Part shown: positions 14,552-18,854 of the stretch, piece after piece
How the letters are laid out: every line of letters starts with the position of its first letter
Numbering within the stretch: position 1 is the stretch's first letter
DNA from: Miniphocaeibacter sp012841535
GTDB lineage: Bacteria > Bacillota > Clostridia > Tissierellales > Peptoniphilaceae
Assembly: GCF_049274025.1 (NCBI RefSeq)
Contig: NZ_JBASRV010000047.1
Length of the DNA stretch: 18,854 bases
Strand: one strand, 5' to 3'
Notes under the pieces: generated by a model
What the model saw: only the letters and a program-made list of their open reading frames with translations
Told to the model about the DNA's origin: nothing
Databases searched by the model: none
Made by a program: the position numbers and the translations under genes

Positions 14552-15002
14552 TTTCAGCCTCTATTTTAAATATAGGAGTATCAAACTCTACTAAATCCTC
14601 ATTTGATACTAAAATTTCAACAATTTTGCCCTTAACAGGCGATTTTATTTCATTAATCATTTTCATTGCTTCAATAATACAAATTACCTGATCTACCTCT
14701 ACAGTGTCCCCAACCTTAACATATGGTGAAGAAGAAGGAGAAGGTGCAGCATAAAAAGTTCCTACTAAAGGAGCTTTAAAAATATAATAATCCTCTACAC
14801 CTTCTTCTTTAATTTCACTATTATTTGTTTGTATTGGAGTTTCTATATTTTGTAATGGGACTTTTTGCTGAACAGCTTGCTCAACAAAAACCGTATTGTT
14901 TCTTTCTAAAGAAAACTTAAAATCCCCATCTTCAAGTTTTAATTTGTCAATATCTGAATTATTAAAAATATTAATAAGTTCCTTTATATTTTCAAACTCC
15001 AT
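14544..15002 (-). CDS. accB: Acetyl-CoA carboxylase biotin carboxyl carrier protein
   Basis: Carries biotin between AccC and the AccA/AccD pair. The 152 residues have a short helical N-terminus, a linker of about 35-70 rich in Gln, Thr and Glu, and the biotinyl domain (74-150). That domain has the Lys114 attachment site in EAMKM (111-115) and a thumb-like KAPLVGTFYAAPSPSSSPYV region that marks acetyl-CoA carboxylase carriers. Start ATG 15002 with AGGTAG four bases upstream, eight bases after the acpP stop. Confidence 0.96.
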   Translation of the reverse strand: MEFENIKELINIFNNSDIDKLKLEDGDFKFSLERNNTVFVEQAVQQKVPLQNIETPIQTNNSEIKEEGVEDYYIFKAPLVGTFYAAPSPSSSPYVKVGDTVEVDQVICIIEAMKMINEIKSPVKGKIVEILVSNEDLVEFDTPIFKIEAENV

Positions 15003-15010
15003 ATTTCTAC

Positions 15011-15238
15011 CTATTTATTTGATTCTATATAATTTACAATATCTTGTACTGTACTTAAACCAGCAAAAGCATCATCATCAATTTCAATATCGAATTCATC
15101 TTCCAAAGCCATTGAAACTTCAACAGCATCTAAAGAATCTGCCTCTAAATCCTCAATTAATTTTGCTTCCGGTTTTACATCATCAGCGTCTACTCCTAAA
15201 TTTTCTACAATTATTTCTTTAACTTTATCAAATGTCAT
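15011..15238 (-). CDS. acpP: Acyl carrier protein
   Basis: Carries the growing acyl chain on a phosphopantetheine arm attached to Ser35 in LEADSLDAVEVSMALEDEF. The 75 residues are strongly acidic, a four-helix protein of normal size. It is the first gene of the fatty-acid operon, behind a strong promoter with a leader of about 65 nt. AGGAG lies eight bases before ATG 15238. Placing ACP at the promoter-proximal end fits its need for high abundance. Confidence 0.97.
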   Translation of the reverse strand: MTFDKVKEIIVENLGVDADDVKPEAKLIEDLEADSLDAVEVSMALEDEFDIEIDDDAFAGLSTVQDIVNYIESNK

Positions 15239-15311
15239 TTTATTTTCTCCTTATTTGTTTTTATAATTATTTTTATTGTATAAATATTTTTATATAAATT
15301 TTTATAAGCTT

Positions 15312-15340
15312 ATTCTAATTGGTAATTTATATTTTGTCAA
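15312..15340 (-). promoter_or_regulatory. Strong sigma-A promoter of the acc-fab operon
   Basis: Minus strand: consensus -35 TTGACA (15340-15335), 17-bp spacer, -10 TAGAAT (15317-15312), with acpP starting about 67 nt past the expected start site. An AT-rich inverted repeat ATTTATAT (15325-15332)/ATATAAAT (15344-15351) is centred on the -35 and could be an operator, but in such AT-rich DNA it may be chance. Confidence 0.75.
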
Positions 15341-15428
15341 TATATATAAATGTTTTTATGTATTGTAATTGATTTCCTAAACAAAATATGTATTTAATTT
15401 AATATTTCTTAATATATTTTGAAAATCC

Positions 15429-15441
15429 ATTACTTTAGTAA
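15429..15441. promoter_or_regulatory. Palindrome between acpP and the TraB gene, possible MarR operator
   Basis: TTACTTTAGTAA (15430-15441) has perfect 5-bp arms. ATTACTTTAGTA here resembles ATTACTTTAATA at the MarR promoter (5057-5068). It lies about 90 bp upstream of the acpP -35, and just upstream of a plus-strand TATAAT (15466-15471) that may serve the TraB gene, so which gene it would control is open. Confidence 0.3.
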
Positions 15442-15500
15442 CTATTAAAAAAAAATATTTACCAGTATAATAATTTTGTAAATAAAAATTGGAGGTAAAT

Positions 15501-16502
15501 ATGAAAAGAAAAAAAATTTATTTACTTGTTGGACTAATCCTAACCCTATTTACATTAATAGGTTGTTCCAATAACAATAGTAAAAAAGAAACGGAAAAAA
15601 CAACAGAAGTAGTAACTACAGAAAATGAAGAAAAAGAGACAATAGGTGTAGCATGGCCTTTTTATGAAATAAAAAAAGATGGCCAAGTAAAAGGTCATAT
15701 GTTGGGAACAATACATGTTGCAAAAGAAGAAATCTATCCCTTTCCAAATGAAATAGTAGAAAGCCTTAAGGAAAGCGAAAATTTTATTACAGAAGTACTT
15801 ATGGCGGATTTACAGGGAGAGGAAACTCAAAATGTATTAATGGAAAAAATCACAAGTGGTGAGCCTTTAATAAATACATTAAATGAAGAAACAAAAGTAG
15901 AATTTCTTAAAACCCTTGAAAGCTATGGACTAAAAGAAGAAAAAATAGCATCTTTTAATAGATTTGGAATTACACAAATTACCGATGCCCTTGTATATGC
16001 ACCTATGGTTAATTTCGGAGTGGATATGCAGCTAAGTTCATTGTCAGCCAAAAACGAAAATCAAAAAAATATTGGTTTGGAAACCATAGAGGAGCAATAC
16101 GAAATCCTGCCAAAAATATATGATGTGCCGGCAGACTCTAACGAATGGGCTAAGTCCATACTGCCATATGAAGAGAACAAAAAAATGAATGAGGAATTAC
16201 TACAATCATATATAGATGGAAATATTCTGGAAAAATATGTAGATGCAGATAGCTTAGAAGTGACTGAAGAACAGTACAATTTATTACTGGTAAACCGTAA
16301 CCTAAATTGGATAAAGCAACTACCACAATATTTAGAAAAGGAAAATCAAAGCTTTATTGCAGTAGGAGCAGGACATTTGCCAGGGGAAAAAGGACTAATA
16401 AAACTTCTTGAAGAAGAAGGTTATGAAGTTAATTTAATAGAATTTAGTAAAGAAATGAGTTACCTTAAGAGTAACTCATTTTTTAATTATATTTTTTCCT
16501 AA
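15501..16502 (+). CDS. TraB/GumN family lipoprotein
   Basis: A 333-residue secreted lipoprotein. A basic start and hydrophobic stretch (residues 2-21) end in the lipobox LIGC with Cys22 for lipid attachment, followed by a Ser/Asn/Lys/Glu/Thr-rich linker (23-50). The rest resembles the TraB/GumN (Tiki-like) family of putative metallopeptidases, with the conserved MLGTIHV (67-73) and, near the end, AVGAGHLPGEKGLIKLLEEEGY. Its biological role is not known. ATG 15501 is chosen because GGAGG is five bases upstream; the TTG at 15489 overlaps that site. The last 17 or so codons run through an intrinsic terminator, and the stop codon lies beyond it (see findings). It is divergent from acpP. Confidence 0.88.
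   Translation: MKRKKIYLLVGLILTLFTLIGCSNNNSKKETEKTTEVVTTENEEKETIGVAWPFYEIKKDGQVKGHMLGTIHVAKEEIYPFPNEIVESLKESENFITEVLMADLQGEETQNVLMEKITSGEPLINTLNEETKVEFLKTLESYGLKEEKIASFNRFGITQITDALVYAPMVNFGVDMQLSSLSAKNENQKNIGLETIEEQYEILPKIYDVPADSNEWAKSILPYEENKKMNEELLQSYIDGNILEKYVDADSLEVTEEQYNLLLVNRNLNWIKQLPQYLEKENQSFIAVGAGHLPGEKGLIKLLEEEGYEVNLIEFSKEMSYLKSNSFFNYIFS
16454..16485 (+). terminator. Intrinsic terminator inside the end of the TraB gene
   Basis: Perfect 10-bp stem AATGAGTTAC (16454-16463)/GTAACTCATT (16471-16480), 7-nt loop, T tract 16479-16484, and a second T-rich stretch at 16491-16497. The TraB reading frame continues through it to a stop at 16500-16502. On the minus strand the tail is TTTCTTT, so it may weakly end the minus-strand transcripts too. 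Confidence 0.88.
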
Positions 16503-16554
16503 AACTTAAATAATTCTATCATTATATAAGGAAACTATTCTTTCTCTTAAACCT

Positions 16555-16833
16555 TTATTTCTTAACTTTACTATTGCTTTTCGACTTTAAAAATATCAGT
16601 ATTCCCAAATAAATTACCGATAAAATAGAAGCCATATCCAAATGAGTCAACTCTACTGGCAAACTTTTACCAATAATTAAATTAGCAAGGCCTATTACTA
16701 GAAAAAACAACAAAGATATATAAAAACTTCCACTTCCTGCGGCTATCTTTAAGTCCTTATCACCTTTTACTTGATGTATAATAACAGCCGTTAAAATTAT
16801 TAAAATCTCTACAATCAATAAAAACTTATCCAT
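16555..16833 (-). CDS. Small membrane protein of unknown function
   Basis: 92 residues with about three hydrophobic segments (4-20, 38-55, 67-84) and a basic tail KSKSNSKVKK, predicted to sit in the membrane with the C-terminus in the cytosol. I do not recognise the family. AAGGA five bases before ATG 16833 supports the start. The gene lies 146 bases downstream of another small membrane protein gene in the same direction and may share its promoter; the gap holds no clear terminator. Confidence 0.7.
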   Translation of the reverse strand: MDKFLLIVEILIILTAVIIHQVKGDKDLKIAAGSGSFYISLLFFLVIGLANLIIGKSLPVELTHLDMASILSVIYLGILIFLKSKSNSKVKK

Positions 16834-16979
16834 AAAAAATCCTTATAAAATTAATTTACTTCTTAAACTGATAAAATTTTAGCTACTACATCAAACTTTT
16901 CCAACTTCCCTTGCTTATTCTTTTCCTAAATATACAAGCTATTTCTACAAAATGTTTATAATGGTTCTCTCTTAAACAT

Positions 16980-17279
16980 TTACGCTAATATTATTCTTTC
17001 ATATATGACCAAGGCCAAACATAAAACAGCTGCAAAACCTAAAAATATCAAATATGAAAGATTCTTTTTACTCCTATCATACTTATAGGCAGTATATAAT
17101 CTTCCAAAAGACCCAATTAATGATGCTGAAATAAGAAGATATATACTTGAAATAGATTTATCACTTGTAAATTTAAGTAGAAGCTCAACAACAGCCAAAA
17201 TTGCAAAAACCACTATTACAATATTATAAGATACCGCGTCAGCCTCTACTCGCATTTTCTTTTTATCAATATTATTCAT
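16980..17279 (-). CDS. Small membrane protein of unknown function
   Basis: 99 residues: a short charged N-terminus (MNNIDKKKMRVEADA), then hydrophobic segments at about 19-37, 43-61 and 75-97. The layout (charged start, three or four helices, YKYDRSKKN loop) recalls the small DUF membrane proteins that accompany XRE regulators in Firmicutes, as does the pair at 17779-18332, but I cannot name the family with confidence. ATG 17279 has AAGGAGG five bases upstream. The promoter region has a consensus-like sigma-A site and a perfect 12-bp palindrome downstream of it. Confidence 0.75.
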   Translation of the reverse strand: MNNIDKKKMRVEADAVSYNIVIVVFAILAVVELLLKFTSDKSISSIYLLISASLIGSFGRLYTAYKYDRSKKNLSYLIFLGFAAVLCLALVIYERIILA

Positions 17280-17306
17280 AATTTCCTCCTTAAAAATTTC
17301 TTTATT

Positions 17307-17375
17307 TCAAACGTTTGATTATACAGCAGTTTTTCTGCTTGAATACATAATAAACTATTTATTTTATAATGTCAA
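17307..17375 (-). promoter_or_regulatory. Promoter with downstream palindrome for the small membrane protein genes
   Basis: Minus strand: -35 TTGACA (17375-17370), 17-bp spacer, -10 TATTAT (17352-17347). After the expected start come a small hairpin AGCAG/CTGCT and the perfect palindrome TCAAACGTTTGA (17307-17318), whose central CG resembles LacI-type or other dimeric repressor sites. A TATGAAA element (17385-17379) lies just upstream of the -35 and matches the half-site of the XRE operator at 18365-18382. Confidence 0.6.
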
Positions 17376-17500
17376 CTATTTCATACATATTAAAATATAT
17401 TTTTATATTAATAATACTTATTTTTATATTTTAGGGAATAAAAGAAATATTTTAATTTATGAATAATTATTAATAAAAATATAATAGGTAAATTTTCCAA

Positions 17501-17535
17501 TAAAAAAGATATGCTAAGATAAAATTAGCATATCT
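17501..17535 (-). terminator. Intrinsic terminator on the minus strand with no annotated gene in front
   Basis: Perfect 10-bp stem AGATATGCTA (17535-17526)/TAGCATATCT (17516-17507) with a 9-nt loop, followed on the minus strand by five U. The nearest minus-strand gene upstream ends at 17779 and already has a terminator, so this one may serve a short RNA from about 17540-17730 or act as a back-up. Confidence 0.65.
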
Positions 17536-17567
17536 CGTATTCAAATAAATAATTAGAGGCTATATAA

Positions 17568-17732
17568 TTGAGTAAATATGAAAAAGAAAATAAAAATGGA
17601 AAAATAGAAAAAATTATTAAAAATAAATTTTTAACAACAAATAACAACAACTACAATAATAAATTTTTTAGATTTTATACGATACCTTTACCGGTAGTAA
17701 TTGTCCAATTTGGTAAGTCTAGATATGCATAA
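17568..17732 (+). CDS. Short hypothetical ORF, 54 residues, TTG start
   Basis: Not recognised. AGAGG at 17555-17559 is eight bases before TTG 17568, an in-frame TAA directly precedes the start, and the stop (17730-17732) abuts the bidirectional terminator at 17731-17780, so the ORF forms a self-contained unit. The product has a polar Lys/Glu/Asn-rich first half (MSKYEKENKNGKIEKIIKNK), an Asn run (TTNNNNYNN), then an aromatic/hydrophobic C-terminus (FFRFYTIPLPVVIVQFGKS). It could be a small secreted or signalling peptide precursor, or a remnant of a larger gene. The Asn/Lys content partly reflects AT-rich DNA, so the call is tentative. Confidence 0.4.
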   Translation: MSKYEKENKNGKIEKIIKNKFLTTNNNNYNNKFFRFYTIPLPVVIVQFGKSRYA

Positions 17733-17780
17733 AAAATAGCTGATAAAATTTAAAAACACTTATTGTCAGCTATTTTTTTT
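17731..17780. terminator. Bidirectional terminator between short ORF and XRE operon
   Basis: AAAAATAGCTGA (from 17732) pairs with TCAGCTATTTTT (17766-17777), extended by ATAA/TTAT with a small bulge. A-tract on the left and T-tract (17773-17780) on the right allow termination in both directions. It touches the stop codons of the short ORF and of the minus-strand membrane gene. Confidence 0.85.
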
Positions 17781-18105
17781 ATGTATTATTTTTATAATAT
17801 TTTATAGAACACGACATTGTAATCATAAAAATACAATATGTTGAGTTTATACAAAATTGATATAGTCCTTCACTCATCTCAATATAACTAGCAATAAAAT
17901 TTATAAAAACAAAATATATTATATAAGTAATTATTGAAAAGAAAGAACTTTTACCAAATATAATTTTCCCTCTCTCATCTCTTCCTTCTTCAGAAATATA
18001 AAACTTAATAATATTTACAGTTGCTATTATACTAATTATTAAAATAACTATATTTATTTTTGAATTCAATCCATTTCCTTCTATCAATTCGATAAGATAT
18101 TCCAT
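17779..18105 (-). CDS. Small membrane protein partnered with XRE regulator
   Basis: 108 residues. A short amphipathic start is followed by hydrophobic segments at about 17-37, 54-73 and 81-102, separated by a conserved-looking charged loop EEGRDERGKIIFGKS. A DER-G-K loop is typical of small membrane proteins (DUF2178/DUF6442-like) encoded next to XRE regulators in Firmicutes; exact family not certain and function unknown. Its ATG shares one base with the stop of the regulator gene (TAATG), so the two are translated together. The stop codon abuts the terminator. Confidence 0.75.
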   Translation of the reverse strand: MEYLIELIEGNGLNSKINIVILIISIIATVNIIKFYISEEGRDERGKIIFGKSSFFSIITYIIYFVFINFIASYIEMSEGLYQFCINSTYCIFMITMSCSIKYYKNNT

Positions 18106-18332
18106 TATTTCACCTCTTTAAAATCAAAAATATCATATATACTTACTCCAAATACCTGTGCTATTGAATACGCTAATAGCAACGAAGGATTGTATTTGTT
18201 CTTTTCCAATTGCATTATTGTCTGTCTTGAAACTCCAACTAAGTCTGCTAATTCCTGTTGAGTCATTCTCTTAATAGCCCTCTGAACATGTATGGAGGAC
18301 TCAAATGTATATTTGTCTTTCTTTCTTGCCAT
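18105..18332 (-). CDS. XRE family transcriptional regulator
   Basis: A 75-residue Cro/CI-type regulator consisting almost only of the helix-turn-helix domain: MTQQELADLVGVSRQTIMQLEKNKYNPS at 23-50, followed by SLLLAYSIAQVFGVSIYDIFDF, the usual ending of the short YozG-like group. The first 20 residues (ARKKDKYTFESSIHVQRAI) are longer than in many members of this group. ATG 18332 has AGGAGG four bases upstream. It is the first gene of a two-gene operon with a membrane protein. An 18-bp palindrome covers its transcription start region, suggesting autoregulation. Confidence 0.93.
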   Translation of the reverse strand: MARKKDKYTFESSIHVQRAIKRMTQQELADLVGVSRQTIMQLEKNKYNPSLLLAYSIAQVFGVSIYDIFDFKEVK

Positions 18333-18350
18333 ATATCCTCCTTGTAATTA

Positions 18351-18414
18351 TTTCATATAATATGTATGAAAAATGTTTCATAACCATTATATGATAAATT
18401 AGTCCTTTAGTAAA
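18351..18414 (-). promoter_or_regulatory. Promoter and operator of the XRE operon
   Basis: Minus strand: -35 TTTACT (18414-18409), 17-bp spacer, perfect -10 TATAAT (18391-18386). Just downstream is the palindrome TATGAAACATTTTTCATA (18382-18365; 7-bp arms, 4-bp centre), and a third TATGAAA copy is at 18357-18351. The position over the start site fits repression by the XRE protein. Confidence 0.7.
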
Positions 18415-18482
18415 TTATTTAAATGTTTTTTAAGCCCTAGTCTTTATTTTTTATTTATACTATTATAGTCCTAGGTGATTAT

Positions 18483-18854
18483 ATGAATAAGGAAAATATA
18501 AATAATTTGAATTTGGAAATTAAAGAAAATTATGGAAATATAAACGGAATTATAGTTATAAAAAACGATGAGGTCCTTTTAGAAGAATATTTCAATGACA
18601 AAAACAAAAATGACAGGTTTAATGTTGCCTCTGTTACCAAGTCGGTTCTTTCTGCCGCCTTTGGTATAGCCTTGGATAAGGGATATATTAAATCTATCGA
18701 TGATAGGGTTGTAGATTACTTTCCTGAATATGAACTAAGTAAAAATAGAACAAGGGATAAGGTTAAAATTCATGAACTGCTTTCTATGACTGCCCCCTAT
18801 TCCTTCCGTGGTTTTGGACAGAAGTTGGGAAAATTCATTAACAGTGAAAACTGG
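18483..18854 (+). CDS. Beta-lactamase family serine hydrolase, N-terminal part
   Basis: The frame is open to the window edge (124 codons seen). It resembles class C beta-lactamase-related serine hydrolases (PF00144), which include D-alanyl carboxypeptidases and esterases. It shows a strand pair GIIVIKNDEVLLEEYF, the SxxK nucleophile motif in NVASVTKSVLSAAFGIALDKG, and the family's SIDDRVVDYFPEY and KIHELLSMT stretches. The second (YxN) and third motifs would lie beyond the edge. There is no signal peptide, so the enzyme is probably cytoplasmic. ATG 18483 follows AGGTGA by four bases. The substrate cannot be predicted. Confidence 0.9.
   Translation, partial: MNKENINNLNLEIKENYGNINGIIVIKNDEVLLEEYFNDKNKNDRFNVASVTKSVLSAAFGIALDKGYIKSIDDRVVDYFPEYELSKNRTRDKVKIHELLSMTAPYSFRGFGQKLGKFINSENW

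Noticed and set aside
15239..15500. Riboswitch or structured leader ahead of acpP
   Set aside because: The leader of about 67 nt is AT-rich with no recognisable conserved elements or terminator; only promoter and possible operator sequences are seen.
16863..16910. Minus-strand fragment ending ...EKFDVVAKILSV-stop between the two small membrane genes
   Set aside because: It reads like the tail of a protein, but only about 20 codons are open before a stop upstream and there is no ribosome binding site, so a gene remnant cannot be told from chance.

Overview
This window comes from a low-GC (roughly 30% by eye), Gram-positive-type genome. The signs are strong AGGAGG-type ribosome binding sites, a T-box leader, a Clostridium-style operon for type II fatty-acid synthesis built on FabK, and A/T-ending codons. 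An anaerobic Firmicute of the Clostridia/Tissierellia kind (Peptoniphilaceae-like) is the best guess, but nothing here fixes the species.

Left part (1-2645). Two divergent genes of aromatic amino-acid use are controlled by uncharged tRNA in two different ways. On the minus strand, aroF (DAHP synthase, 3' end outside the window) is preceded by an unannotated leader peptide rich in Phe and Tyr, with mutually exclusive hairpins and an intrinsic terminator: a classical ribosome-mediated attenuator. On the plus strand, tyrS has a tyrosine-type T-box (specifier UAC) with an unusually small Stem I. Each has a well-spaced sigma-A promoter, and the two are about 55 bp apart.

2646-5034. A two-repeat CRISPR remnant (36-nt repeats, 30-nt spacer, no cas genes here), a DUF2007-type small protein, a MATE efflux pump, and a MarR regulator that converges on the pump gene across a shared bidirectional terminator.

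5127-15238. One tightly packed minus-strand operon holds fatty-acid initiation and elongation. In transcription order it is acpP, accB, accC, accD, accA, fabH, fabK, a second FabK-superfamily gene with a four-cysteine cluster, fabD, fabG, fabF, fabZ, then the MarR gene (FabT-like by context). Genes overlap or are separated by at most 10 nt up to fabZ, and several ribosome binding sites lie inside the last codons of the preceding gene. The strong promoter is at 15312-15340. The second FabK-like protein is the most interesting enzyme: it may be the missing unsaturated-fatty-acid enzyme (FabX/UfaA-like), as no FabA, FabM or second FabZ is present.

15239-18854. A divergent TraB/GumN-type lipoprotein gene whose intrinsic terminator lies upstream of its own stop codon; two small membrane protein genes; a 54-codon unannotated ORF between two terminators; a two-gene XRE regulator/membrane protein operon with an operator-like palindrome at its promoter; and the start of a beta-lactamase-family serine hydrolase running off the right edge.

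Several start codons were moved downstream of the longest open frame, because the longer form would place the ribosome binding site inside the gene (fabZ, fabG, fabD, fabH, accA, accD, the MATE gene and the TraB gene).
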